Source: Flexivirga meconopsidis
GTDB lineage: Bacteria > Actinomycetota > Actinomycetes > Actinomycetales > Dermatophilaceae
Direction: 5' to 3'
Length of the DNA stretch: 64,000 nt
Assembly (NCBI RefSeq): GCF_026162425.1
Contig: NZ_JAOBQJ010000004.1
Location: forward strand, 553,988-617,987
Each line of letters begins with the position of its first letter. Position 1 is the first letter of the stretch. Positions 45,024 to 58,133 of the stretch are shown here, piece by piece. Both the position numbers and the translations under genes were made by a program. The notes beneath the pieces were generated by a model. That model was given only the letters and a program-made list of their open reading frames with translations. It did no database searches and was not told where the DNA came from.

Positions 45024-45713
45024 ATGACCTCGCCCGACCCGCTTGAGATCGGTGAGCTGCTCGCGTCGGGCGCGACGGCCGACGTCTACGCGCTGGGCAG
45101 GGGCCGGGTGCTGCGCCGCTACCGCGACCCCGCCTGGCCGGCCGACCGGGTCGCGCGGGCGGCTCGGCTCGCGCGCAACGCCGGGGTCCCCACTCCGCTG
45201 GTGCTGCTCGCGGCCGGCCCCGACCTGCTCGTCGAGCGCGTCGACGGACCGACGATGCTGCACCAGCTGGCCGCCGGGCGGATGGCGACCGACGAGGCGA
45301 TGACCGTGCTCGCCGACCTGCACCGCAGCACCCACCGGGTACGACGCGCCCCGCACGTCGACCTCCCGGAGGCCGGTGGTGACCGGCTCATCCACCTGGA
45401 CCTGCACCCGAACAACGTGCTCATCGGGCCGGACGGCCCGGTGCTGATCGACTGGGAGAACGCCGCCTGGGGCGCGCCGGGACTGGACGTGGCCGTCACC
45501 GCGGTGATCCTGGCCTGCTACGCCCTGGCCTACCTCGCCGACCGGCACCCCAACGCGACCGACCTGCTGGATGCGTTCCTCGCCGTCGCCGAACCGCTCG
45601 ACCGCCTGGACGACGCGGTGGAGTTCCGCCGCTCGCGCACCGCCTTCATGCCGGCGGCGGAGGCCGCCCAGCTCGATCGCGCCGCTGGCCTGATCCGCTA
45701 CCTCGCGGGCTGA
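45024..45713 (+). CDS. phosphotransferase, aminoglycoside phosphotransferase (APH) fold
   Basis: 229 residues. Kinase-like fold: GGDRLIHLDLHPNNVLIGPDGPV holds the catalytic loop HxDxxxxN and VLIDWENAAWG the magnesium-binding DxD-like part. The N-terminal lobe is short (about 80 residues), so it may be a small-molecule kinase rather than an antibiotic-resistance enzyme. ATG is six bases after TACTCT (leaderless type), and an octamer CGTCATAC (45007-45014) overlaps that promoter. Its 3' end overlaps the YchJ-like gene by 16 bases. Confidence 0.82.
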   Translation: MTSPDPLEIGELLASGATADVYALGRGRVLRRYRDPAWPADRVARAARLARNAGVPTPLVLLAAGPDLLVERVDGPTMLHQLAAGRMATDEAMTVLADLHRSTHRVRRAPHVDLPEAGGDRLIHLDLHPNNVLIGPDGPVLIDWENAAWGAPGLDVAVTAVILACYALAYLADRHPNATDLLDAFLAVAEPLDRLDDAVEFRRSRTAFMPAAEAAQLDRAAGLIRYLAG

Positions 45714-46108
45714 TCGTCGTCACCGGCGTGCTCGCCGACTTGTTCTTCACCAACGTAGAACCAGCGGCCGGCACGCCGGGCGAAGCGGCTGCGTTCGTGC
45801 AGGCGACCCCCGTCATACGACGCGGTGAAGTCGACGATGCCCGTGTCGTCGTCCGGGCCACCATCGCGAATCTCGTTGATCTGCAAGCCGGTCCAGCGCA
45901 CACCGTCGTTGACCTCGACCTGCGCCGGGCGGGTCTTGGGATGCCAGGTGCGCCACAGGTGCTCGCGGTTGCCGTAGTAATAGGCGGTGTAGCGCGACCG
46001 CATCAGTTCTTCTGCGGTCCGTGCGAGCCGCTCGGTCGACAGCAGCGGACCGCAGCACTGGTCAAAGGGCAGGCCCGATCCGCACGGGCACGGGTCGTCG
46101 GTGGTCAT
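45698..46108 (-). CDS. YchJ family protein with SEC-C zinc motif
   Basis: 136 residues. The N-terminus DDPCPCGSGLPFDQCCGPLL is a SEC-C zinc-binding motif (CxCx8CC). The remainder has the YchJ-type beta domain (LMRSRYTAYYYGNREHLWRTWHP, and TGIVDFTASYDGGRLHERSRF). Function unknown. It converges on and overlaps the phosphotransferase by 16 bases. Its ATG is eight bases after a TATCTT hexamer that shares its TA with the argG promoter hexamer. Confidence 0.88.
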   Translation of the reverse strand: MTTDDPCPCGSGLPFDQCCGPLLSTERLARTAEELMRSRYTAYYYGNREHLWRTWHPKTRPAQVEVNDGVRWTGLQINEIRDGGPDDDTGIVDFTASYDGGRLHERSRFARRAGRWFYVGEEQVGEHAGDDDQPAR

Positions 46109-46116
46109 GTCGGACA

Positions 46117-48431
<2,315 letters not shown>

Positions 48432-48435
48432 GGTC

Positions 48436-48466
48436 TTGACTTCAAGTCGACTTGAACCCCAAGTCT
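48436..48466 (+). promoter_or_regulatory. MerR-type promoter with 16-bp palindrome in a 19-bp spacer
   Basis: TTGACT (48436-48441) and AAGTCT (48461-48466) are separated by 19 bases, longer than the usual 17. A perfect 16-bp palindrome TTCAAGTCGACTTGAA (48441-48456) fills most of the spacer. Long spacers with a central palindrome are the mark of MerR-family promoters. The ATG of the transketolase gene follows the -10 by seven bases, so the mRNA would be leaderless. The regulator is not next to it. Confidence 0.6.
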
Positions 48467-48473
48467 GGACCCT

Positions 48474-49181
48474 ATGAACCAGTTGCTGACCACCGGTCCC
48501 CCGCCCACCGGCCGGTACGACGATCTCGCCGGCCTGATGTCGCTGATGACCGGCGACGAGAAGCACTCGGCCGCGGCCACCTCGACACTGGATGTGATCT
48601 GGGTGCTCTACGACCGGGTGCTCGACGTCTCCCCCGAGACGGTCGCCGACCCCGACCGGGACCGTTTCCTGCTCTCCAAGGGGCACGGCCCGATGGCCTA
48701 CTATGCCGTGCTCGTGGCGAAGGGCTTCATACCGGCCGACTGGCTGCCGACCTGGGCGACGTTCGACTCGCCGCTGGGCCAGCACCCGGACCGTGTCCTG
48801 GTGCCGGGTGTCGAGATCGGCTCGGGCTCGTTGGGCCACGGCTTGCCGCTCGCCGTCGGCGTCGCGCTCGGTCTGCGGGCGCAGGGTTCACCCGCGCGCA
48901 CCGTTGTACTCGTCGGGGACGCCGAACTCGACGAGGGCAGCAACGCCGAAGGGCTCGAGCTCGCAGCCGCCACCGGCCTGGACAGCCTGACCGTCGTCGT
49001 CATCGACAACCACTCCAGCTCGTATGCCGTGCCCGGCCGCATCGCCGAGCGGTTCCGCGCGCAAGGCTGGCACACCCGGACGGTGGACGGCCGCGACCAC
49101 GACGCGGTAGCCGCCGCGCTAACCGATCGACGCACCGGAGTCCCCCGGGTAGTCGTCGCCGATGTCGAGGAAAAGTACTGA
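48474..49181 (+). CDS. transketolase, N-terminal (thiamine diphosphate-binding) subunit
   Basis: 235 residues, the N-terminal half of a split transketolase. The TPP/metal region is VVLVGDAELDEGSNAEGLELAAAT then VVVIDNHSSS, after SKGHGPMAYYAVL and GSGSLGHGLPLAVG. Split transketolases are often specialised enzymes, not the pentose phosphate enzyme. It lies downstream of a MerR-type promoter and its stop is one base before the C-terminal subunit gene. Confidence 0.88.
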   Translation: MNQLLTTGPPPTGRYDDLAGLMSLMTGDEKHSAAATSTLDVIWVLYDRVLDVSPETVADPDRDRFLLSKGHGPMAYYAVLVAKGFIPADWLPTWATFDSPLGQHPDRVLVPGVEIGSGSLGHGLPLAVGVALGLRAQGSPARTVVLVGDAELDEGSNAEGLELAAATGLDSLTVVVIDNHSSSYAVPGRIAERFRAQGWHTRTVDGRDHDAVAAALTDRRTGVPRVVVADVEEKY

Positions 49182-49182
49182 G

Positions 49183-50097
49183 ATGACAACAATCACAACT
49201 ATTTTCGCCGCCACGCGCGAGACTTTCGGCGCCACCGCGACCGACCTGGTGCGCTCTCATCCACAGGTCGCACTCGTCTACGCAGAGATCTCCGGGCAGT
49301 TCTTCGGCGACGCCCGCACCGCGGCGCCCGACCGCGTCATCAACGTCGGCATCCGCGAACAGCTCCTGGTCAGTGTCGGCGCCGGGCTGGCGCTGTCCGG
49401 GCTGCGACCGATCGTGCACACGTTCGCGTCGTTCCTGGTCGAGCGGCCGTTCGAGCAGGTCAAGCTCGACTTCGGCCACCAGGATGTCGGGGGCGTGCTG
49501 GTGTCGACCGGCGGCTCCTTCGATATCGCGGCCGGCGGTCGCACCCACCAGTCACCGGGTGACGTGGCACTGATCGACACGCTGCCCGGCTGGTCGATCC
49601 ACATCCCCGGATCCGCCCGCGAGGTCGACATCCTGCTCCGCCGAGCGGTTGCCGACGGCGGTCGGCACTACCTGCGGGTCGAGGAGCATCAGCACGGCGT
49701 CGAAATCCCGGAGTCGTCAACGCGGTTCACCGCTCTGCGCCAGGGTGCTCGTGGGGTGGTGATCGCCGTCGGGCCGACCCTGGGCGATGTCCTGGACGCC
49801 ACCGCTGGGCTGGACCTCACGGTCCTCTACGCGAGCACGATCCGGCCGTTCGATCGGGTGGGTCTGCGCGCAGCCGTCGAGGGCTCGACGCCCGCCGTCG
49901 TACTTGTGGAGCCATACCTCGCCGGCACCTCGGCGCGCTCGGTCAGCGAGGCGCTGGTCGACCGACCCCATCGCCTGCTGGCCCTCGGCACCGACCGGGA
50001 GCACGAGCTGCGTCGCTACGGCACGCCGGACGAACACCGAGCCGCGCACGGCCTGGACGCGTCGTCCCTGCGGCGCAGCATCGGGCGGTTCCTCTGA
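49183..50097 (+). CDS. transketolase, C-terminal subunit
   Basis: 304 residues, carrying the pyrimidine-binding and C-terminal domains: NVGIREQLLVSVGAGLALSG has the catalytic glutamate of the TPP ylide region, then VLVSTGGSFDIAAGGRTHQS and DVALIDTLPGWSIHIPGS. ATG follows the first subunit's stop by one base, so the two are cotranslated. The substrate is not evident; a sugar kinase or aldolase is not adjacent, but an aldo/keto reductase and a kinase-like protein follow. Confidence 0.88.
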   Translation: MTTITTIFAATRETFGATATDLVRSHPQVALVYAEISGQFFGDARTAAPDRVINVGIREQLLVSVGAGLALSGLRPIVHTFASFLVERPFEQVKLDFGHQDVGGVLVSTGGSFDIAAGGRTHQSPGDVALIDTLPGWSIHIPGSAREVDILLRRAVADGGRHYLRVEEHQHGVEIPESSTRFTALRQGARGVVIAVGPTLGDVLDATAGLDLTVLYASTIRPFDRVGLRAAVEGSTPAVVLVEPYLAGTSARSVSEALVDRPHRLLALGTDREHELRRYGTPDEHRAAHGLDASSLRRSIGRFL

Positions 50098-50118
50098 GCG
50101 CCGCACTACGATCGGCGG

Positions 50119-51066
50119 GTGACGATCTCCACAGCAGACCTCGTGCTCGGCGCCATGTACTTCGGCACCCGCTCCGACGAGAAGGACTCGTTCGCCCTTC
50201 TCGACCGGTTCGTCGAGCGCGGAGGGCGAACCATCGACACTGCCAACTGCTATGCGTTCTGGGCCTCCGACACCGGCGCCGGCGGCCAGTCCGAAGCGGT
50301 CATCGGCCGGTGGCTGGCGGCCAACCCCGGCCTGCGCGATGAGCTGACGATCGCCACCAAGGTGGGTCAGGAGCCGGTCACTCCGGGCAAATTCGACATC
50401 GTCGAGGGCCTGTCCGCGCCGGTCATCGCCCGTGAGGTCGAGCGCAGCCGGGAGCGGCTCGGCGTCGAGACGATCGACATCTACTGGGCGCACGGCGAGG
50501 ACCGTGCGACTGCGCTGGAGGAGACCGTCGAAGCCTTCGGGCGGACCGTGCAATCGGGGGTCGTGCGCCGGCTCGGCATCTCCAATCACCCCACCTGGCG
50601 GGTGGAGCGGGCTCGCGCACTCGCCGCCGCGCAGGGCCTGGAGCCCTTCAGCCTGCTGCAACTGACCACGTCATACCTCCGGCCGCGACCGGACATCGCC
50701 GTGCCGGGAAAGGACCACCGCTTCGGCTTCGCGACCGACGAGACGATGGATTATGTGACCTCCAATGGCCTTGAGCTGTGGGCGTATTCGCCGCTCATCC
50801 AGGGCAGCTACGACCGATCGGACCGGCCGTTCCCGGAGGCGTATCGGCACCCGGGCAGTGACGCACGGCTGGCCGCGCTGCACGACGTGGCCGGCGCCCT
50901 CGACGCGACCGCCGGGCAGACCGTGCTCGCCTGGCTGCTGCGAAGCGACCCGCCGGTGCGGCCGATCGTCGGGGTGAGTTCGCTCGAGCAACTCGACCAG
51001 GCGCTGGCCGCCGCAGAACTTCCGATCACCACCGAGCAGCTGAGCGCGCTCGATGCCGCCGGCTGA
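50119..51066 (+). CDS. aldo/keto reductase
   Basis: 315 residues, TIM-barrel AKR. Catalytic tetrad residues are visible: Asp (IDTANCYAFW), Tyr in the same segment, Lys in IATKVG, His in IYWAHGED. The C-terminal NADPH region GVSSLEQLDQALAA is present. GTG start is six bases after TACGAT, leaderless type. It overlaps the next gene by 14 bases. Substrate unknown; the neighbourhood with a split transketolase hints at a sugar pathway. Confidence 0.88.
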   Translation: MTISTADLVLGAMYFGTRSDEKDSFALLDRFVERGGRTIDTANCYAFWASDTGAGGQSEAVIGRWLAANPGLRDELTIATKVGQEPVTPGKFDIVEGLSAPVIAREVERSRERLGVETIDIYWAHGEDRATALEETVEAFGRTVQSGVVRRLGISNHPTWRVERARALAAAQGLEPFSLLQLTTSYLRPRPDIAVPGKDHRFGFATDETMDYVTSNGLELWAYSPLIQGSYDRSDRPFPEAYRHPGSDARLAALHDVAGALDATAGQTVLAWLLRSDPPVRPIVGVSSLEQLDQALAAAELPITTEQLSALDAAG

Positions 51067-51910
51067 GCGGCCGACGCCGTCGCTGACCACGCGACAACGG
51101 GAGCTGCTCGACGCCTGGCTGCCGGGATATGCCGTCGTCGCCGACCACACCTGGGGTCTGGACGACCGTGTTGTGCTCGAAATCGCCCAGTCCGGACGGC
51201 GATTCATCGTCAAGGCCGGCGGCGAGGCGGAGAAGCACATCGCCCGCGAGATCCACGCACACCGTGAGTGGGTGCCGATCTGGGCCGTGACCGGCCACGC
51301 GCCGAAGCTCGTCCACGCCGACGCGGCGGCCAAACTGCTGGTCACCGCTCACCTGCCCGGCCGACTGGTGCTCGACAGCCCCGCACAGGACGATCCGGAG
51401 TGCTACCGCCAGGCCGGTCGGCTCCTCGCGCAGTTCCACGGCCAGCATCAGGGCATCGACGACGACTACCTGGCGACCGCGCACGACCGGATGGTCCACT
51501 GGCTCGACGCCGATCACCGGATTGCGCCCGAGACGGTCGAGCGCCTACGCGATGCCATGCGCGACTGGCCGACCGGACCGGCACCGGTGGTGCCGACCCA
51601 CGGCGACTGGCAGCCACGCAACTGGCTCGTGGACGGTGGCCAGGTGCGCATCATCGACTTCGGTCGTGCCGAACTCCGGCCGGCAGCAACCGATTTCGCA
51701 CGCCTCGCAAGACAAGACGTCGAGCGGAGCCCGGCGCTGGAGCAGGCCTTCTTCGAGGGATACGGCGTGGACCCGCGGGAGCCGGACGCCTGGCGCCGAA
51801 TGCTGCTGCACGAAGCCGTCGGCTCTGCGGTGTGGGCCTATCAGGTCGGTGACGAGGACTTCGAAGCGCAGGGGCACCGGATGATCGGCCAGGCGCTCGA
51901 CATCGCCTAG
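51053..51910 (+). CDS. aminoglycoside phosphotransferase-family (APH) kinase-like protein
   Basis: 285 residues. Catalytic loop VPTHGDWQPRNWLV (HxDxxxxN) and magnesium-binding RIIDFGRAELRP. N-lobe with RFIVKAGGEAEKHIAREIHAH supplies the ATP-site lysine. Such proteins phosphorylate various small molecules, and the place after the aldo/keto reductase suggests a metabolic kinase. It converges on the aminotransferase, 16 bases away. Confidence 0.85.
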   Translation: MPPAERPTPSLTTRQRELLDAWLPGYAVVADHTWGLDDRVVLEIAQSGRRFIVKAGGEAEKHIAREIHAHREWVPIWAVTGHAPKLVHADAAAKLLVTAHLPGRLVLDSPAQDDPECYRQAGRLLAQFHGQHQGIDDDYLATAHDRMVHWLDADHRIAPETVERLRDAMRDWPTGPAPVVPTHGDWQPRNWLVDGGQVRIIDFGRAELRPAATDFARLARQDVERSPALEQAFFEGYGVDPREPDAWRRMLLHEAVGSAVWAYQVGDEDFEAQGHRMIGQALDIA

Positions 51911-51926
51911 AGGATCGGCTGGACTC

Positions 51927-53090
51927 TCAGTCCCGCAGCATCGCAACCAGCCGGTCGAGCGCCTCGTCCAGCTGCGCCGGCTCGACGCAGAAGCTGAACC
52001 GCACGAAGCGGTTGCCGTGCTCTGGGTCGAAGTCGACACCGGGCGCGATCGCCACACCGGTGCGGTCGAGCACCTCCTGGCACCAGGCGATCGAGTCGTC
52101 GGTGAGATGTGAGACGTCGCAGTAGGCGTAGAACGCCCCGTCCGGCGGCGCGAAGGCGTCGATGCCGAGCTCCGGCAGGCGCCGCAGCAGCAACTCCCGG
52201 CAGCTGGCGTAGCGCTCGACGTGTCGCTGCAGCTCCGCTGTCGACTCTGGCGAAAACGCAGCAACCGCACCGTATTGCGAGACAGCCGGTGCGCAGATCG
52301 CCAGGTTGCTCTGCAGCACGTCGACCGGCCGGTGCAGCCACTGCGGCAGCAGGTTCCAGCCGAGCCGCCAGCCGGTCATCGACCAGAACTTACTCACCGA
52401 GCCGAGCACCACCGACTCACGACCGAACTCCCACGCGGTGTGCGTGGCGCGGCCGTAGGAGATGCCGTGATAGATCTCGTCGGACAGCAACAGCACCTCA
52501 TGCGCCGCGCACCACTGCGAGATCGCAGCCAACTGCTCGGGGTCGATGATCGTGCCGGTCGGGTTGGCCGGGCTGGCCACGATCAGCCCCTGCAGCGGCT
52601 GCGCCGCATGGAGCGCGTCGAGCTGCCCGACCGTCGGCTGATAGCGGGTCTGCGGCCCGCAGTCGATTTCGACTGGCTGTAAACCAAGCGCCCGCAACGT
52701 GTTTCGGTATGCCGGATAGCCCGGCCTCGCCATCGCGACGCGATCGCCGGCGTCGAACGCGGCCAGCAGCACGGTGCTGAAGCCGCCCGACGACCCGGTG
52801 CTGATCAGCACGTCCTCCGGCGCGACGGTGACGTCATACGTCCGTGCGTAGTGGGCGGCGATCGCCTCCCGGAGCGCCGGGATGCCGTCACCCTGCGTGT
52901 AGCCGAGTTGCTCGCTCTCGATCGCGGTGTGCACTGCGTCGAGCACGGGCCGCGGTGCTGGCGTGGACGGCTGGCCGACGCAGAGCAGGATCATGTCGCC
53001 GTGGGTGCGCTGGCGCTCCTGCGCCGCCCGCAGCACCTCCATCACGTGGAACGGCGGCACCTCGCTGCGCGCCGACGGCGTGCCGTTCAT
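51927..53090 (-). CDS. pyridoxal-phosphate-dependent aminotransferase (fold type I)
   Basis: 387 residues. PLP lysine is in LGSVSKFWSMTGWRLGW (SK-x-F/W), with the preceding LSDEIYHGI and VASPANPTGT. This is the aspartate/tyrosine-type aminotransferase family. The start ATG at 53090 overlaps the Nudix stop (ATGA); the frame is open upstream but only through the Nudix gene. Exact amino donor unknown. Confidence 0.88.
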   Translation of the reverse strand: MNGTPSARSEVPPFHVMEVLRAAQERQRTHGDMILLCVGQPSTPAPRPVLDAVHTAIESEQLGYTQGDGIPALREAIAAHYARTYDVTVAPEDVLISTGSSGGFSTVLLAAFDAGDRVAMARPGYPAYRNTLRALGLQPVEIDCGPQTRYQPTVGQLDALHAAQPLQGLIVASPANPTGTIIDPEQLAAISQWCAAHEVLLLSDEIYHGISYGRATHTAWEFGRESVVLGSVSKFWSMTGWRLGWNLLPQWLHRPVDVLQSNLAICAPAVSQYGAVAAFSPESTAELQRHVERYASCRELLLRRLPELGIDAFAPPDGAFYAYCDVSHLTDDSIAWCQEVLDRTGVAIAPGVDFDPEHGNRFVRFSFCVEPAQLDEALDRLVAMLRD

Positions 53091-53751
53091 CGGTATGCCG
53101 GGTGTTCCGGCCACGGTGCATTCGCTGGACGGAGAGTGGCCCAATCCTTCTGTCGCGCAACCGAACCCGCGAGGACGGACGCCACCGCGATGCCGTTGTG
53201 CATGCGCCCGGTGAGTGCCGCCTCGACGGCCGTGTCGAGCGCGACCCAACCGGTGGGCATCCCAGCCTCCTCGCCCTCGCGCACGAAGCCCTCGGCGATC
53301 GCCGGGTGCACGTCGCGGGCGAGGAACACCCGCAGGTTCTCCGACACGGCACCGGGCGAGGTGAACAGGTCCAGCAGCACGTCCCACCGGGTGGCGTCGA
53401 GGTCGGCCTCCTCACGGAGTTCGCGCGCTGCGGCGTCCCGCGGGTCCTCCCCCGCAATGTCGAGCAGCCCGGCCGGGATCTCCCAGTCGAAGGTGCCGAC
53501 CGGGTGGCGATACTGCTGGATCAGCAGCACCTCCTCGGCGCCGGAGTCGCCACGCACCGCGAGCACTGCCACCGCTCCGGTATGGCGCACGTAGTCGCGC
53601 GTGACGTGGCCGCCCTCGGGACCGAGGTCGACCTCGTCGGTGACGACGTCCCACACCCGCCCGCGGTAGCCCACGGTGGACGAGACCACCGGCTGCGGGT
53701 CGAGCCGGTCGCGGAAGTCGTCCGGGAGCCTCGGGTGGTCGCCGTGTCCGG

Positions 53752-53755
<4 letters not shown>
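53087..53755 (-). CDS. Nudix hydrolase, ADP-ribose pyrophosphatase-like
   Basis: 222 residues. Nudix box in [24 protein letters not shown]; the usual glycine after EE is an alanine-aspartate here (EEADL), seen in ADP-ribose pyrophosphatases of actinomycetes. The EIPAG before it is also typical. It follows pyrG directly, overlapping its stop by four bases (53752-53755). Confidence 0.9.
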
Positions 53756-55437
<1,682 letters not shown>

Positions 55438-55485
55438 GGGCTCTCAGTCTACGTCACGGCGCGCGTCGAATGCGCTGCGCCCTGA

Positions 55486-57183
55486 TCACTTCCGCGTCCG
55501 TGTCGCCTGGTCGAGCAGCTCCTGGGCGTGCTCGCGCGCGGCCGCGCTGTCGCTGACGCCGCCGAGCATCCGCGCGAGTTCGGCCAGCCGATCCGCACCC
55601 TCGACGGTCGCGACGCCGCTCTCGGTGACGTGGCCGTCGCTTGCCTTGTGCACCACCAGGTGCCGATCGGCGTATGCCGCCACCTGCGCCAGGTGGGTGA
55701 CCACGATGACTTGGGCACTGCGCGCGAGAGCAGCCAGCCGGGCACCGATGTCGAGCGCGGCCGAGCCGCCAACGCCCGCGTCGACCTCGTCGAAGACGAA
55801 GGTGGGGACGCTCCCACTGGAGCTGACCACCTCCAGTGCCAGCATGACCCGGGACAGCTCACCGCCCGACGCCGCCTTGGCCACGGTGCGCGGAGCAGCT
55901 CCGGCGTTGGCGGCGAGCAAGATCTCGACGTCGTCGGTCCCGGTCGGTGACCGCCGGTCGGCATCGGTGCGCACCTGCACGACGAGTTTGGCCGAACCCA
56001 TTGCCAGGTGGGCGAGTTCGTCGGCGACTGCCTTCTCCAGCTTCTTCGCCGCGGTGCCGCGCGCCTTGCTCAGCTTGCCGGCTGCGGCCTTCAGCTTCGG
56101 TTCGAGCTGGCCGACCTGCTCCTCAAGGGCAGCGATGCGATCATCCGAACCGGCCAGCTCTGCGGCCTCCACTGCAGCCTGCTTGCTCCACTGCAGCACG
56201 TCGTCGATGCTGTCGCCGTACTTGCGCAGCAGACCGGTGAGCTCGGCGCGCCGTTGCTGCACCTGCTCGAGCCGGCCGGGGTCGACGTCCAGATCCGCCA
56301 GGTATGACGAGAGATCCGCACCGATGTCGGCCACGAGGATGCCGAGCTCGCGCAGCCGCGCGTCGATGTCGGCGAGCGCGCTGTCGTGGTCGGTCAGGCC
56401 GGCGAGCGCCTGCCGCGCCCGGGCGACCAAGTCGGCGGCGTAGGGAGCGTCGTCGGTGTCCTCGTCGCCGGCGAGCGCGGCGTGCGCGAGCTGCGCGCCG
56501 TCGCGCAGACCGTCGGCGTGCACGAGGCGCTCGGACTCGTCGGCGAGCTCGGCGTCCTCCCCCGGTTTGGGATCGATGCGTTCGATGTCCTCGAGCGCCG
56601 CGGTGAGCAGGTCGAGCCGCTGCGCCCGGTCGCGGGCGCGGCCGGTCAGCATCGCCAGCTCGGCGCGGGCGGCGGTCCACTCGTCATACAACCCCCGGTA
56701 GGCGGTGAGCGCGGTGGCGACTGGCTTGCCGCCGAAGTCGTCGAGCATCACCCGGTGTTGCTCGGGTCGTTGCAGTCGCCACTGGTCGGACTGGCCGTGC
56801 ACCGCGACCAGCAGCTCGCCGAGTTCGCCGAGCACCCCGACCGGTGCGCTGCGGCCGCCGACGTGCGCGCGGGAGCGGCCGGCGCCGCTGACGACGCGGG
56901 CCAGGATGAGGTCGTCGTCCTCGGCGTCCGCACCGGCCTCGGCCGCACGATCACGAGCCGGGTGCTGGCCGGGCAGTTCGAGCACGCCCTCGACGGCGGC
57001 CCGGTCGCTGCCGGTGCGCACCATTGCGGCGTCGGCGCGCCCGCCGAAGAGCAGCCCGAGGCCCTGCACCACCATCGTCTTGCCCGCTCCGGTCTCGCCG
57101 GTTACGACGTTGAGGCCGGGTGACAGCTCGAGCAGGGCGTCGTCGATCACGCCGAGCCCTTGGATGCGAAGTTCACGCAGCAC
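55486..57183 (-). CDS. recN: DNA repair protein RecN
   Basis: 565 residues. SMC-like ATPase for double-strand break repair. Walker A TGETGAGKTM at residues 28-37, long coiled-coil with charged residues (about 170-390), ABC signature SGGELSRVMLALEVV, and Walker B TFVFDEVDAGVGG. GTG start 57183 is 38 bases after the nadK stop. No LexA box is visible in that gap, so SOS control would have to be elsewhere. Confidence 0.95.
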   Translation of the reverse strand: MLRELRIQGLGVIDDALLELSPGLNVVTGETGAGKTMVVQGLGLLFGGRADAAMVRTGSDRAAVEGVLELPGQHPARDRAAEAGADAEDDDLILARVVSGAGRSRAHVGGRSAPVGVLGELGELLVAVHGQSDQWRLQRPEQHRVMLDDFGGKPVATALTAYRGLYDEWTAARAELAMLTGRARDRAQRLDLLTAALEDIERIDPKPGEDAELADESERLVHADGLRDGAQLAHAALAGDEDTDDAPYAADLVARARQALAGLTDHDSALADIDARLRELGILVADIGADLSSYLADLDVDPGRLEQVQQRRAELTGLLRKYGDSIDDVLQWSKQAAVEAAELAGSDDRIAALEEQVGQLEPKLKAAAGKLSKARGTAAKKLEKAVADELAHLAMGSAKLVVQVRTDADRRSPTGTDDVEILLAANAGAAPRTVAKAASGGELSRVMLALEVVSSSGSVPTFVFDEVDAGVGGSAALDIGARLAALARSAQVIVVTHLAQVAAYADRHLVVHKASDGHVTESGVATVEGADRLAELARMLGGVSDSAAAREHAQELLDQATRTRK

Positions 57184-57221
57184 GTGCGGCAGCCTAACTG
57201 CGGCTGCGGACAGTGCTGCGG

Positions 57222-58133
57222 TCAGCGTCGACGGTGCCGGTCGGCGCCGCCGCGCCAGCCGGACACCGACAGGTCGAACTTGGCGACCAGCCGGTCGGTG
57301 AAGGGCGCCTTGCCCAGCCGCGCCAGCCGCACCGGGCGGTCGCTGCGTCGTACCTCGATCCGCGAACCGCGCGGCAGGTCGAACGACCGCCGGCCGTCGC
57401 ACCACAGCACCGCCTGCGCGTCGGTGGTGCTGTGCTGCAGGTCGATCGCGATGTGCACGTCGTGGCTCAGCACGAGCGGGCGGGCGAAGAGCGCGTGCGC
57501 AGAGATCGGCACGACCTCGATAGCGCCGACACCCGGCCAGATGATCGGGCCGCCGGCCGAGAAGGCGTATGCCGTGGAACCGGTGGGGGTAGCCATCACC
57601 ACCCCGTCGCAACCCCAGGTGGACAGCGGGCGTCCATCGATCTCGAGTGTCACCTCGAGCATGCGCTCGCGCGCCGCCTTCTCCACCGACGCCTCGTTGA
57701 GCGCCCAGTTGGTCCACAGGGATTCGCCGTCGAGCGACGCCTCGACTTCGAGGGTCTCGCGTTCCTCGACGGTCCAGTCGCGGTGCACGATGTGCTCGAC
57801 GGTGTGCTCGATGTCGTCGCGTTCGGCCTCGGCGAGGAAGCCGACGTGGCCGAGGTTGATGCCGAGCAACGGGACGCCGCTGTCTCGCACGGTCTCGGCG
57901 CCACGCAGGATCGTCCCGTCGCCACCGAGCACGACCGCGAGCTCGCAGCCATCCGGCCGCGGGGCGTCCTCGCCGGTCACGCCGGGTTCGCCGAGCACCC
58001 CGAAGGCGCGCAGCTCCTCGATGGAGCCGGTCACCTCGATGCCGTTCTTGGTCAGCCCGTGCACCAGCTCGGCCGCGACGTCGAGCGCCTCCGGCCGCCC
58101 CGGGTGACCTACGAGCAGGACGCGCCGCGTCAT
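57222..58133 (-). CDS. nadK: NAD kinase
   Basis: 303 residues. It phosphorylates NAD to NADP. GGDGT motif (residues 70-74: VVLGGDGTILRG), NEAS at the NAD site (NWALNEASVEK) and ATPTGSTAYAFSAGGP. ATG 58133 overlaps the tlyA stop as ATGA; the octamer GTATGACG spans that junction, so it supplies both the tlyA stop and the nadK start. Last residues SGWRGGADRHRRR form a basic tail. Confidence 0.95.
   Translation of the reverse strand: MTRRVLLVGHPGRPEALDVAAELVHGLTKNGIEVTGSIEELRAFGVLGEPGVTGEDAPRPDGCELAVVLGGDGTILRGAETVRDSGVPLLGINLGHVGFLAEAERDDIEHTVEHIVHRDWTVEERETLEVEASLDGESLWTNWALNEASVEKAARERMLEVTLEIDGRPLSTWGCDGVVMATPTGSTAYAFSAGGPIIWPGVGAIEVVPISAHALFARPLVLSHDVHIAIDLQHSTTDAQAVLWCDGRRSFDLPRGSRIEVRRSDRPVRLARLGKAPFTDRLVAKFDLSVSGWRGGADRHRRR

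Noticed and set aside
57184..57221. LexA box before recN
   Set aside because: Looked for because recN is often SOS-controlled; the 38-base gap has no CGAAC-N4-GTTCG pattern.
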